From: Micromonospora sp. WMMD812
GTDB taxonomy: Bacteria > Actinomycetota > Actinomycetes > Mycobacteriales > Micromonosporaceae
NCBI RefSeq assembly: GCF_027497215.1
Contig: NZ_CP114904.1
Coordinates: forward strand, 6,478,501 to 6,542,500
DNA length: 64,000 nt
Direction of reading: 5' to 3'
How positions within the stretch are numbered: position 1 is the stretch's first letter; each line of letters opens with the position of its first letter. Both the position numbers and the translations under genes were made by a program. This document shows, in pieces, positions 19,579 through 27,785 of this stretch. Below the pieces are notes generated by a model. That model ran no database searches. It had not been told where the DNA came from and saw only the letters and a program-made list of their open reading frames with translations.

Positions 19579-20247
19579 ATGATGCAGAAGTTCGACACCC
19601 CCGCCCCGATCTCCGCCGTCCTCGACATCCCCGCCGGGCGCATCCAGTTCATCGCTGCCGACCGGGCCGACACCACGGTCGAGGTCCGGCCCGCGAACGC
19701 CTCGAAGGGCCGCGACGTGAAGGTGGCGGAGCAGACCACGGTCGAGTACGACGAGGGCGTCCTGCGGATCGAGGCCCTCGCGAAGAACCAGTACCTCGGC
19801 CCCTCCGGAGCCATCGAGGTGACCATCCAGCTGCCCGCCGGTTCCCAGGTCACCGTGAAGGCGGCGGCCGCGGAATTCCGGGCCGTCGGGCGGTTCGGCG
19901 ACGTGGTCTTCGAGGGCGCCCACGGCGAGATCAAGCTCGACGAGGCCGCGAGCGTCCGCCTCACCGCCCTCGCCGGCGACGTCTCGGTCGGCCGCCTGGC
20001 CGGTCCCGCGGAGATCAGCACCACGAAGGGCGACATCCGGGTCGCCGAGGCCGTGCGCGGCATGGTCGTGCTGCGCACCCAGGCCGGCGACGTGACGGTC
20101 GGCGCCGCCCACGGGGTTTCCGCCGCCCTGGACGCCGGCACCGGCTACGGGCGGATCCACAACGCGCTCAGGAACACCGACGGCGCCGCCGACCTGAACA
20201 TCCACGCGACCACCGCCTACGGCGACATCGACGCCCGCAGCCTCTGA
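19579..20247 (+). CDS. DUF4097-type beta-repeat protein
   Basis: 222 residues; start ATG 19579 or ATG 19582, with AGGAG about 8 nt before. No signal peptide or membrane span. The sequence is made of short beta-strand repeats rich in Gly-Asp turns (VTVKAAAAEFRAVGRFGDVV, AGDVSVGRLAGP, TKGDIRVAEA, AGDVTVGAA, AYGDIDARSL), the pattern of DUF4097 adhesin-like solenoids. The function is not known; in actinobacteria such genes often precede DrrA/DrrB-type ABC exporters, as here, separated by 25 nt. Confidence 0.8.
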   Translation: MMQKFDTPAPISAVLDIPAGRIQFIAADRADTTVEVRPANASKGRDVKVAEQTTVEYDEGVLRIEALAKNQYLGPSGAIEVTIQLPAGSQVTVKAAAAEFRAVGRFGDVVFEGAHGEIKLDEAASVRLTALAGDVSVGRLAGPAEISTTKGDIRVAEAVRGMVVLRTQAGDVTVGAAHGVSAALDAGTGYGRIHNALRNTDGAADLNIHATTAYGDIDARSL

Positions 20248-20272
20248 CCCACGGCATCGAGGAGCACCCATC

Positions 20273-21235
20273 ATGAACAACCTGGCCATCGCGGCGAACG
20301 GGCTGCGCAAGTCCTACGGCGACAAGGTCGTGCTCGACGGCGTCGACCTGGCCGTCCCCGAAGGAACGATCTTCTCCCTGCTCGGCCCGAACGGCGCCGG
20401 CAAGACCACCGCCGTCAAGATCCTCTCCACCCTCATCTCCCCCGACCCCGCCTCCGGCGCCGTCCGCGTCGGTGGCCACGACCTCGCCGCCGCCCCGCAG
20501 GCGATCCGCGCCGCGATCGGCGTCACCGGCCAGTTCTCGGCCGTCGACGGCCTGATCACCGGCGAGGAGAACATGCTCCTCATGGCCGACCTGCACCACC
20601 TGTCCAAGCGTGAGGGCCACCGCGCCGCCGCCGAGCTGCTGGAGCGCTTCGACCTCACCGACGCCGCGAAGAAGCCCGCCTCCACCTACTCCGGCGGTAT
20701 GAAGCGCCGCCTCGACCTCGCCATGACCCTGGTCGGCAACCCGCGGATCATCTTCCTCGACGAGCCCACGACCGGCCTCGACCCGCGCAGCCGCCACAAC
20801 ATGTGGCAGATCATCCGCGAGCTCGTCGCCGACGGCGCCACCGTCTTCCTCACCACCCAGTACCTCGAGGAGGCCGACGAACTCGCCGACCGCATCGCCG
20901 TGCTCAACGACGGGAAGATCGCCGCCGAGGGCACCGCCGAGGAGCTGAAGCGGCTCATCCCCGGCGGGCATGTCCGGCTCCGCTTCACCGACCCGGCCTC
21001 GTACCGGTCCGCGGCCCTGGCGCTTCGTGACGCCACCCGCGACGACGAGTCCCTCGCGCTGCAGATCCCCAGCGACGGCAGCCAGCGCGCGCTTCGCTCC
21101 ATCCTCGACTCGCTGGACTCGGCCGCCATCGAGGCCGACGAGTTGACCGTGCACACCCCCGACCTCGACGACGTGTTCTTCGCGCTCACCGGCGGAGCCC
21201 GCGTTCCCCACCAGCCCAAGGAGACCGTCCGATGA
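20273..21235 (+). CDS. DrrA-type ABC exporter ATP-binding protein
   Basis: 320 residues. Walker A GPNGAGKTT (about 38-46), signature YSGGMKRRLDLAM (about 140-152), Walker B IIFLDEPTTGLDPRSR and the H-loop region TTQYLEEADELADR identify a DrrA/ABC-2 type ATPase, with the usual regulatory C-terminal extension (270-320). It should energise the permease encoded immediately downstream, with which its stop overlaps by 4 nt. Substrates of this family are drugs, antibiotics or lipids; none can be named from sequence. Confidence 0.9.
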   Translation: MNNLAIAANGLRKSYGDKVVLDGVDLAVPEGTIFSLLGPNGAGKTTAVKILSTLISPDPASGAVRVGGHDLAAAPQAIRAAIGVTGQFSAVDGLITGEENMLLMADLHHLSKREGHRAAAELLERFDLTDAAKKPASTYSGGMKRRLDLAMTLVGNPRIIFLDEPTTGLDPRSRHNMWQIIRELVADGATVFLTTQYLEEADELADRIAVLNDGKIAAEGTAEELKRLIPGGHVRLRFTDPASYRSAALALRDATRDDESLALQIPSDGSQRALRSILDSLDSAAIEADELTVHTPDLDDVFFALTGGARVPHQPKETVR

Positions 21236-22023
21236 GTTCCCTCTCCCTCGCCGCGCGCGACTCGTCCACGATGCTGCGCCGCAACCTCCTGCACGCCCGG
21301 CGCTATCCGTCCCTCACCCTGAACCTGCTGCTCACCCCGATCATGCTGCTGCTGCTCTTCGTCTACATCTTCGGCGACGCGCTGGGCGCGGGCATCGGCG
21401 GCGGTGGATCGGACCGCTCCGAGTACCTCGCGTACCTCGTCCCGGGCCTCCTGCTGATGACCATCGGCAGCACCGTGATCGGGACCGCGGTGTCCGTCTC
21501 CAACGACATGACCGAGGGCATCATCGCCCGCTTCCGCACGATGGCGATCCACCGCGGTTCGGTGCTCGTCGGGCACGTCGTCGGCAGCGTGTTGCAGTCG
21601 GTCATGAGCGTGGTCCTCGTGGGCGCCGTCGCCGTCGCCATCGGCTTCCGGTCCACGGACGCCAGCGTCGTGGAGTGGCTGGCGGCGTTCGGGCTGCTCG
21701 TGCTCTTCGCCCTGGCGCTCACCTGGATCGCGGTCGGCATGGGCATGGTCAGCCCGAACGCCGAGGCCGCCAGCAACAACGCGATGCCGCTGATCCTGCT
21801 GCCGCTGCTCTCCAGCGCCTTCGTCCCGGTCGACGCCATGCCCGGCTGGTTTCAGCCGATCGCCGAGTACCAGCCGTTCACGCCGGCCATCGAGACCCTC
21901 CGGGGCCTGCTGCTCGGCAGCGAGATCGGCCACAACGGGTGGCTCGCGGTCGCCTGGTGCGTGGGTCTCGCGGTGCTCGGCTACGTCTGGTCGACCTCGA
22001 CGTTCAACCGCGACCCGAAGTAA
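21232..22023 (+). CDS. DrrB-type ABC-2 exporter permease
   Basis: 263 residues with six membrane segments (about 25-45, 65-85, 110-135, 145-165, 175-195, 230-250) and the ABC-2 region LPLLSSAFVPVDAMPGWFQPIAEYQPFTP. It forms the channel with the preceding ATPase. The start ATG overlaps the stop of that gene. Transcription is likely ended by the strong hairpin at 22069-22107. Confidence 0.9.
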   Translation: MSSLSLAARDSSTMLRRNLLHARRYPSLTLNLLLTPIMLLLLFVYIFGDALGAGIGGGGSDRSEYLAYLVPGLLLMTIGSTVIGTAVSVSNDMTEGIIARFRTMAIHRGSVLVGHVVGSVLQSVMSVVLVGAVAVAIGFRSTDASVVEWLAAFGLLVLFALALTWIAVGMGMVSPNAEAASNNAMPLILLPLLSSAFVPVDAMPGWFQPIAEYQPFTPAIETLRGLLLGSEIGHNGWLAVAWCVGLAVLGYVWSTSTFNRDPK

Positions 22024-22068
22024 CCGCCACGACAGCACGGGCCGCCTCCCGCGACTCGTCCTGCCCGA

Positions 22069-22107
22069 GGGCGGCGTACCCCGACACCACGTCGGCGTAC
22101 GCCGCCC
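22069..22107 (+). terminator. Hairpin terminator after the DrrAB operon
   Basis: An 11-bp perfect outer stem (GGGCGGCGTAC / GTACGCCGCCC) encloses a 5-bp inner stem (CCGAC / GTCGG). It lies 46 nt after the permease stop and before the ohrR promoter. Confidence 0.55.
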
Positions 22108-22154
22108 GTCGGCGTTCCGGCCATCCGCCGGATCCGTTCCGCGCCCAGAGCTGA

Positions 22155-22190
22155 GTTGTGCACAACCTAATTGCGCGCTACCGTTCCGGG
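22155..22190 (+). promoter_or_regulatory. ohrR promoter and operator
   Basis: TTGTGC (22156-22161) and TACCGT (22179-22184) are 17 nt apart, and six nt separate the -10 from GTG 22191, so the message is probably leaderless. The -35 lies inside the perfect 12-bp palindrome GTTGTGCACAAC (22155-22166), a likely OhrR operator half-site cluster for autorepression. Confidence 0.6.
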
Positions 22191-22637
22191 GTGATCGATG
22201 ACCTGGTGCTGCGCCGGCAGGTGTGCTTCGCGCTCTACGCGGCGTCGCGTGCCCTGACCGACGTCTACCGGACCGTCCTCGACGCCGTCGGGCTGACCTA
22301 CCCGCAGTACCTGGTGCTGCTGGTGCTCTGGGAACGCGACGACGACGCCACCACCGTCTCCGCGCTCGGCGCCGAACTCCGGCTCGACTCCGGCACGCTC
22401 TCCCCGCTGCTCAAGCGGCTGGAGGGGGCGGGGCTCGTCGTCCGTCGGCGCGCGGCCGACGACGAGCGGCGGGTCGAGGTGGCGCTGACCGACGCCGGCC
22501 GGGCCCTGCGGCAGCGGGTGGACGACGTCCCGGCACGCATCGCGCGGGCCACCGGGCTCACCGCGGCGGAGCTGGTCGCCCTCCGCGACACCCTCACCCG
22601 GGTCACCGAGACCATCCACCAACAGAAGGAGCAGTGA
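22191..22637 (+). CDS. ohrR: OhrR, organic-peroxide-sensing MarR repressor
   Basis: 148 residues from GTG 22191; the frame extends to 22158, but that start overlaps the promoter. The winged helix is typical of MarR ([39 protein letters not shown]). Cys12 in [14 protein letters not shown] is the redox-sensing cysteine of OhrR: oxidation by organic hydroperoxides releases DNA. It overlaps ohr by 4 nt and should repress its own operon. Confidence 0.92.
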   Translation: MIDDLVLRRQVCFALYAASRALTDVYRTVLDAVGLTYPQYLVLLVLWERDDDATTVSALGAELRLDSGTLSPLLKRLEGAGLVVRRRAADDERRVEVALTDAGRALRQRVDDVPARIARATGLTAAELVALRDTLTRVTETIHQQKEQ

Positions 22638-23068
22638 CCGCCATGCAGGTCCTCTACACCGCGTCCGCCCGAGCCACCGGCGACGGCCGCGACGGCCACG
22701 TCACCACCTCGGACGGCACCCTCGACCTCGACCTCGCCGTGCCGAAGGAGATGGGCGGGGCCGGCGGAGCCGCCAACCCCGAGCAGCTCTTCGCGGCCGG
22801 CTACGCGGCCTGCTTCCACTCCGCGCTGCGGCTGGCCGGCCGCCGGGCGAAGGCCGACGTGACCGACTCGGTCGTCGAGGCGGAGGTGGGCATCGGCCCG
22901 AACGGCGGCGGCGGCTTCGGGCTGACCGTCACGCTCGTGGTCGACCTGCCCGCCGTCGAGCGGGCCGCCGCCGAGCAGGTGGTAGCTCAGGCGCACCAGG
23001 TCTGCCCCTACTCCAACGCCACCCGCGGCAACATCGAGGTCGCGCTTACCGTGCGGCGGACGGCGTGA
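22634..23068 (+). CDS. ohr: Ohr organic hydroperoxide reductase
   Basis: 144 residues (ATG 22643 is an alternative start). Ohr reduces lipid and organic hydroperoxides with lipoyl-type thiols. The two reactive cysteines are Cys60 in GYAACFHSA and Cys124 in [13 protein letters not shown], and the assisting Arg is at residue 19 in TGDGRDGHV. Its stop overlaps the next gene by 4 nt, so ohrR, ohr and the oxidoreductase form one operon. Confidence 0.95.
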   Translation: MTAMQVLYTASARATGDGRDGHVTTSDGTLDLDLAVPKEMGGAGGAANPEQLFAAGYAACFHSALRLAGRRAKADVTDSVVEAEVGIGPNGGGGFGLTVTLVVDLPAVERAAAEQVVAQAHQVCPYSNATRGNIEVALTVRRTA

Positions 23069-24066
23069 CCGGCGTGAACCGGGAGATCCACCTCGCGTCC
23101 CGCCCCGACGGCTGGCCGACCGGGGAGAACTTCCGGCTGGTCGAGACCGAGATGCCCAAGCCGGGGCCGGGCCAGCTGCTGGTCCGTAACCAGTACATGT
23201 CGGTCGACCCGTACATGCGCGGGCGGATGAACGACGTCAAGTCCTACGTGCCGCCCTTCCGGCTAGACGCGCCGCTGGACGGTGGCGTGGTCGGCGAGGT
23301 GGTGGCCAGCGAGGCCGACGGGTTCGCCCCCGGCGACGTGGTGCTGCACGGGCTGGGCTGGCGGGAGTACGCGCTGGTCGACGCCGGGTCCGCCCGCATC
23401 GTCGACCCGGGGCTGGCGCCGGTCACCGCGTACCTGAGCGTGCTCGGCATGACCGGGCTGACCGCGTACGCCGGGCTGCTGGAGGTGGCCGGGATGCGGC
23501 CGGGGGAGACCGTCTTCGTCTCCGCCGCGGCCGGTGCGGTGGGCAGCCTCGTGGGGCAGATCGCCACGCTCAAGGGAGCCGCGCGGGTGGTCGGCAGCGC
23601 GGGCTCGGCGGCGAAGGTCGAGCGGCTGACCGCGCTCGGCTTCGACGCGGCGTTCGACTACCACGACGGCCCCGTCCGCCACGCGTTGAAGGCCGCCGCG
23701 CCGGACGGCATCGACGTCTACTTCGACAATGTGGGCGGCGACCATCTGGAGGCGGCGATCTCGGCGCTGCGCCCGCACGGCCGGGTGGCGATCTGCGGCA
23801 TGATCGCCCACTACAACGCCGCCGAGCCGCCGGCCGCGCCACGCAACCTGGCGCTGCTCATCGGCAAGCGGCTCACCCTGCGCGGGTTCCTGGTCGGCGA
23901 CCACGGCCACCTGCGCGACGAGTTCGTCCGGGAGATGTCCGGCTGGCTCCGCGAGGGCCGCGTCTCGTACGACGAGACGATCGTCGACGGCATCGAGAAC
24001 GCCCCGGCGGCCTTCCTCGGCCTGCTCCGCGGCGAGAACCTGGGCAAGATGCTGGTCCGCCTCTGA
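23065..24066 (+). CDS. NADPH-dependent zinc-free MDR oxidoreductase (CurA/PTGR type)
   Basis: 333 residues. Zinc-independent medium-chain dehydrogenase with [13 protein letters not shown] near the N-terminus, the Rossmann motif AAAGAVGS (about 153-160) and [14 protein letters not shown]. Relatives reduce alpha,beta-unsaturated ketones and aldehydes. Location in the ohr operon suggests clearing of reactive carbonyls formed by lipid peroxidation, an inference. No zinc-binding cysteines are seen. Confidence 0.88.
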   Translation: MTGVNREIHLASRPDGWPTGENFRLVETEMPKPGPGQLLVRNQYMSVDPYMRGRMNDVKSYVPPFRLDAPLDGGVVGEVVASEADGFAPGDVVLHGLGWREYALVDAGSARIVDPGLAPVTAYLSVLGMTGLTAYAGLLEVAGMRPGETVFVSAAAGAVGSLVGQIATLKGAARVVGSAGSAAKVERLTALGFDAAFDYHDGPVRHALKAAAPDGIDVYFDNVGGDHLEAAISALRPHGRVAICGMIAHYNAAEPPAAPRNLALLIGKRLTLRGFLVGDHGHLRDEFVREMSGWLREGRVSYDETIVDGIENAPAAFLGLLRGENLGKMLVRL

Positions 24067-24074
24067 CCCCACGC

Positions 24075-24112
24075 GCCCGGGGCCCGCGGTTGCCGACCGC
24101 GGAGCCCCGGGC
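24075..24112 (+). terminator. Bipartite hairpin terminator after the ohr operon
   Basis: Outer stem GCCCGGGG / CCCCGGGC (8 bp) and inner stem CCGCGGT / ACCGCGG (7 bp) with loop TGCCG, 8 nt after the stop codon. It separates the ohr operon from hisF. Confidence 0.6.
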
Positions 24113-24167
24113 CGTCCCGGCCGGTGGGCGCGGTCACCGGCTCCGGGTTGGCCACCGGCGGGCGGGA

Positions 24168-24173
24168 TAGGCT
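24168..24173 (+). promoter_or_regulatory. -10 box of hisF (leaderless)
   Basis: TAGGCT lies 7 nt before ATG 24181. hisF therefore has its own promoter, needed because it is separated from the other his genes. Confidence 0.5.
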
Positions 24174-24180
24174 CGGCGAC

Positions 24181-24948
24181 ATGACGGTGGCGGTACGGGT
24201 TATCCCCTGCCTGGACGTGGACGCCGGGCGGGTGGTCAAGGGCGTCAACTTCCTCGACCTGCGCGACGCCGGCGACCCGGTGGAGCTGGCCGCGGCGTAC
24301 GACCGGGCCGGCGCGGACGAGCTGACCTTCCTCGACGTCACCGCCTCCAGCAGCGACCGCGGCACCATGCTCGACGTGGTGCGGCGCACCGCGGAGTCGG
24401 TCTTCATCCCGCTGACCGTGGGCGGCGGGGTGCGCCGGGTCGCCGACGTCGACACCCTGCTGCGCGCCGGGGCGGACAAGGTCGGGGTGAACACCGCCGC
24501 CATCGCCCGGCCGGAGCTGATCGCCGAGATCGCCGACCGGTTCGGCCGCCAGGTGCTGGTGCTCTCGCTGGACGTACGCCGCGCGCCCGCCGGCACCACG
24601 CCGAGCGGTTTCGAGGTGACCACGCACGGCGGCCGGCGGGGGACCGGGCTGGACGCCGTCGAGTGGGCCCGGCGCGGCGCCGAACTGGGCGCCGGCGAGC
24701 TGCTGCTCAACTCGATGGACGCCGACGGCACCAAGGCCGGCTTCGACCTGGAGCTCATCGGCGCGGTCCGCCGGGTGGTCGACGTGCCGGTGGTGGCCAG
24801 CGGCGGCGCGGGCGAGGTGGCGCACTTCCCACCGGCGATCAGCGCCGGCGCGGACGCGGTGCTCGCCGCCAGCGTCTTCCACTTCGGCGAGCTGACCGTC
24901 GCCGACGTAAAGGACGCGCTGCGCCGAGACGGTCACCCCGTCCGCTGA
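24181..24948 (+). CDS. hisF: Imidazole glycerol phosphate synthase, cyclase subunit
   Basis: 255 residues, (beta/alpha)8 barrel. It joins ammonia from HisH with PRFAR to give IGP and AICAR. Motifs: [16 protein letters not shown] (Asp12 being catalytic), the phosphate-binding GGGVR near 81-85, [15 protein letters not shown] and [11 protein letters not shown]. An upstream open frame is not homologous, so ATG 24181 is the start. It is 8.5 kb away from priA; the intervening accessory genes explain its separate promoter. Confidence 0.95.
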   Translation: MTVAVRVIPCLDVDAGRVVKGVNFLDLRDAGDPVELAAAYDRAGADELTFLDVTASSSDRGTMLDVVRRTAESVFIPLTVGGGVRRVADVDTLLRAGADKVGVNTAAIARPELIAEIADRFGRQVLVLSLDVRRAPAGTTPSGFEVTTHGGRRGTGLDAVEWARRGAELGAGELLLNSMDADGTKAGFDLELIGAVRRVVDVPVVASGGAGEVAHFPPAISAGADAVLAASVFHFGELTVADVKDALRRDGHPVR

Positions 24949-24958
24949 AGCGGTCGGA

Positions 24959-25405
24959 TCACCCCTCCGGCGAGCGCCGCGGGGTGGGGATCGAGCGGAC
25001 CACGTATTCCTGCACCGCCGCCGCGTGGTCGGCCTCGTCGAGCGTCCAGTCGGCGCTGACCGGCGCGTGCCGCCGGCTCAGCACCCCCTGCACGGTGTCC
25101 ACCGTGGTCGCCAGCCCGGCGCTCGGCCGGCTGCGCCAGAGCTGCTCACCCTCGGCGGTGATCCGGAACCAGCCGTCGGCGACGCTGACCAGCCCGGCGC
25201 CGACCAGCCGGCGTACCGCCGCCTCGACCTCGTGCCGCTCCGGAATGGACTGGTTGAGGTGGTCGGCGGTGGAGAGCACGTCGGCCAGGCGTACGCCCTC
25301 GGGCCGGCGGCTGGACGCGGCCCGGCGGTGCCGGCCGGCACCGCTCGCGATGACCAACGACACGAAGATCCAGGCGTCGCTCCGGCGCCATCCGCTCTCC
25401 CCCAT
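24959..25405 (-). CDS. Small winged-helix-like protein, unknown
   Basis: 148 residues. The middle (about 40-85: LADVLSTADHLNQSIPERHE, VEAAVRRLVGAGLVSVADGW, FRITAEGEQLW) has the rhythm of a winged helix that recognises a domain ahead of a C-terminal helix; this resembles DNA-binding proteins but may equally be a protein-interaction fold. The N-terminus has a hydrophobic segment followed by basic residues. It is convergent with hisF, ending 10 nt from the hisF stop. Confidence 0.6.
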   Translation of the reverse strand: MGESGWRRSDAWIFVSLVIASGAGRHRRAASSRRPEGVRLADVLSTADHLNQSIPERHEVEAAVRRLVGAGLVSVADGWFRITAEGEQLWRSRPSAGLATTVDTVQGVLSRRHAPVSADWTLDEADHAAAVQEYVVRSIPTPRRSPEG

Positions 25406-25495
25406 GCAGTGATGATGCCGCCACGGATCGCGGAAGGGAACACCCGTCCCGGCGTCGCCACCACGCGGTGGTGTGCGCCGGACGGTGCGTGACGG

Positions 25496-26149
25496 TCAGC
25501 CGGCCGGCTGCGCCGCGACCCGTCCGGACGGGTCGACGTCCGGGTCCGCCACGGCGCACAGGGGGATGAACAGCTGGGCCAGCGGGCCGATGCTCAGCGC
25601 GTACGCGACGGTGCCGAGGCCGACCGTGCCGCCGAGCAGCCAACCCAGCGCGAGCACGGTGACCTCGATCACGGTCCGCACCAGCCGGATCGAACGGCCG
25701 GGTCGGCGGGCGACGTAGCCGGTCATCAGCCCGTCCCGGGGGCCGGGGCCGAGCCGGGCGCCCAGGTACAGCCCGGTGGCCGCGCCGTTGGCCACGATCC
25801 CGACGACCAGCAGCCCGATCCGGGCCCAGAGCGGCCCACCCGTCGGCAGCAGGGCCAGCGTCGCGTCCACCACCAGCCCGATCACCACCACGTTGCTGAC
25901 CGTGCCGAGGCCGGGGCGCTGCCGCAGCGGGATCCAGAGCAGCAGGACGACCGCGCCGACCGCGATGGTCACCGTGCCGAAGGACAGCCCGGTGATCCGG
26001 GACAGTCCCTGGTGGAACACGTCCCACGGGTCGAGGCCGAGGCCGGACCGGATCATCAGGGCCATGGAGACCCCGTAGAGGGCCAGCCCGAGATAGAGCT
26101 GGGTCAACCGCCGCGCCGGCCGGTGCCGCAGATTGCCAATCGCTGCCAT
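25496..26149 (-). CDS. YczE/YitT-like membrane protein
   Basis: 217 residues with five to six membrane spans. The N-terminus RLTQLYLGLALYGVSMALMI, followed by GLGLDPWDVFHQGLS, and GPRDGLM match the YczE family. On the minus strand TAGGGT (26157-26162) lies 7 nt before the ATG, a leaderless arrangement. It is divergent from the MocR regulator; YczE-type genes are known to accompany MocR regulators in actinobacteria, so it is a likely target. Transport of a pyridoxal- or amino-acid-related compound is possible but unproven. Confidence 0.82.
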   Translation of the reverse strand: MAAIGNLRHRPARRLTQLYLGLALYGVSMALMIRSGLGLDPWDVFHQGLSRITGLSFGTVTIAVGAVVLLLWIPLRQRPGLGTVSNVVVIGLVVDATLALLPTGGPLWARIGLLVVGIVANGAATGLYLGARLGPGPRDGLMTGYVARRPGRSIRLVRTVIEVTVLALGWLLGGTVGLGTVAYALSIGPLAQLFIPLCAVADPDVDPSGRVAAQPAG

Positions 26150-26192
26150 GCATGCCACCCTAGGGGCCAATCCGCCGAGCATAGAGCCAATC
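26135..26192. promoter_or_regulatory. GCCAAT direct repeats in the MocR-YczE divergent promoter
   Basis: GCCAAT occurs at 26135-26140, 26166-26171 and 26186-26191, the last two spaced by 20 nt. MocR regulators bind direct repeats, and the -10 box of yczE lies between the first two copies. Assignment as the MocR operator is inferred. Confidence 0.5.
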
Positions 26193-26206
26193 TCCGAGGA
26201 GTGGCC

Positions 26207-27664
26207 ATGACGAGTCAGGTGCGGGGTGTCCAATTGGCCCGGCTGCTCGGGCAGTGGCACGCCCTCCCCGGCCGTCGGCGCAGCCCCGACTACGCCGCGC
26301 TCGCCGGCGCCGTCCGCGGGCTGCTCGCCGACGGCCGCCTGCCACTGGGCGTACGGCTGCCCGCCGAGCGGGAGCTGGCCGAGGCGCTGCGGATCAGCCG
26401 GACCACGGTCACGGCCGCGTACCGGCAGCTGCGGGAGACCGGCCACCTGGCCAGCCGCCGGGGGGCGGGCAGCTGGACGATGCTGCCCGGCAACCACCGG
26501 GTGGCGAGTTCCGGGCTGTGGACCCCGCAGGACGACCTCGACATGATCGACCTCGGCTGCGCCGCGCTGTCCGCGCCGCCGCAGCTGGTGCCGGCCGCCC
26601 GGGCAGCCGCCGAGGACCTGCCCCGCTACCTCGGGGGCGCCGGCTACCACCCGACCGGGATCGTCGAGCTGCGCGAGGCGGTGGCCTGCGGGTACACCCG
26701 GCGGGGCTTGCCCACCTCGGCCGACCAGATCATGGTGACCAACGGGACCCAGCACGCGCTCGACCTGGTGCTGCGGCTGGCGCTGGCACCCGGGGCCAGC
26801 GTGCTGGTGGAGTCGCCGACCTACCCGAACGCGCTCGCCGCGCTGGCGGCCCGCCGCGCCCGGATCACCACCCACGGCCTGGCCGCGGACGGCGCCGGTT
26901 GGGACGCGGACCTGCTGCTCGGCAGCATCCGGCAGTCCCGGCCGAAGCTGGCGTACCTGATCCCGGAGTTCCACAACCCCACCGGCCACCTGATGCCCAC
27001 CGACCTGCGCGAGCGGGTGGTCGCCGCGGCCCACGCCGCCGGGACGGACCTGGTGGTCGACGAGTCCTTCGTGGACCTGCCGCTGGACGGCGCCGAGCTA
27101 CCCCCGCCGGTCGCGACCTTCGACCGGCACTCCCGGGTGATCTCCATCGGCGGGATGAGCAAGCCCTACTGGGGCGGCCTGCGGATCGGCTGGGTACGCG
27201 CCTCCGCGCCGCAGGTGCAGCGCCTGGCCGCGGCCCGGGTCGGGGTGGACATGGCCAGTCCGGTGCTGGACCAGTTGGTCGCGGTGCACCTGCTGGCCGA
27301 CGCGCCGGTCATCGTGGCGGCCCGGCGGGCGCAGCTCGCCGCCCAGCGGGACGCCCTGCTCGACGCGCTCGCCGCGCGGCTGCCGGACTGGCGGGTCACC
27401 GTGCCGTACGGCGGGGTGACGCTCTGGGCGGAGCTGGACGGGCCGATCTCCAGCGCGCTGGCCCGAGCCGCCGAGGAGGTCGGCGTACGCCTGGCCCCCG
27501 GTCCCCGGTTCGGGCTCGACGGCACGCTGGAACGGTTCCTGCGGCTGCCGTTCACGCTGCCGGCGGCCGACCTCGTCGAGGCGGTGGGCCGGATCGCCGC
27601 GGTCCGCTACGACCTGGACCGGGCCGCCCGGCCCCAGTGGCGGGAGCCCGCGGTCATCGCCTGA
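26207..27664 (+). CDS. MocR/PdxR-type regulator: GntR HTH fused to an aminotransferase fold
   Basis: 485 residues. An N-terminal GntR winged helix (about 25-95: RLPAERELAEALRISRTTVT, AAYRQLRETGHLASRRGAGSW) precedes a fold-type I aminotransferase domain (about 120-480) with EFHNPTGHLMP, VVDESFVDLPL and the PLP-binding lysine in SIGGMSKPYWGGLRIGW. MocR proteins use PLP as effector and regulate vitamin B6, GABA or transport genes. ATG 26207 has GAGGAG 9-14 nt before it. It controls, most likely, the divergent YczE gene. Confidence 0.9.
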   Translation: MTSQVRGVQLARLLGQWHALPGRRRSPDYAALAGAVRGLLADGRLPLGVRLPAERELAEALRISRTTVTAAYRQLRETGHLASRRGAGSWTMLPGNHRVASSGLWTPQDDLDMIDLGCAALSAPPQLVPAARAAAEDLPRYLGGAGYHPTGIVELREAVACGYTRRGLPTSADQIMVTNGTQHALDLVLRLALAPGASVLVESPTYPNALAALAARRARITTHGLAADGAGWDADLLLGSIRQSRPKLAYLIPEFHNPTGHLMPTDLRERVVAAAHAAGTDLVVDESFVDLPLDGAELPPPVATFDRHSRVISIGGMSKPYWGGLRIGWVRASAPQVQRLAAARVGVDMASPVLDQLVAVHLLADAPVIVAARRAQLAAQRDALLDALAARLPDWRVTVPYGGVTLWAELDGPISSALARAAEEVGVRLAPGPRFGLDGTLERFLRLPFTLPAADLVEAVGRIAAVRYDLDRAARPQWREPAVIA

Positions 27665-27680
27665 GGGCGCTGTGCTCGCG

Positions 27681-27704
27681 CCGGCCGGGCGAGGGCCCGG
27701 CCGG
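27681..27704. terminator. Hairpin between MocR and the acyl-CoA synthetase gene
   Basis: A perfect 10-bp stem CCGGCCGGGC / GCCCGGCCGG with a GAGG loop, 17 nt after the MocR stop, between convergent genes. Confidence 0.55.
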
Positions 27705-27739
27705 ACGCGGTGGCCAGCTGCCCCGACGGACCGACGTGA

Positions 27740-27769
27740 CCGGCCCCGTCCCGGGCGGGACGGGGCCGG
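27740..27769. terminator. Second hairpin between convergent genes
   Basis: A perfect 13-bp stem (CCGGCCCCGTCCC paired with GGGACGGGGCCGG) with a GGGC loop, 17 nt from the stop of the minus-strand acyl-CoA synthetase gene. Together with the first hairpin it makes a bidirectional terminator. Confidence 0.6.
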
Positions 27770-27785
27770 ACGGGCCGCGGGTGGG

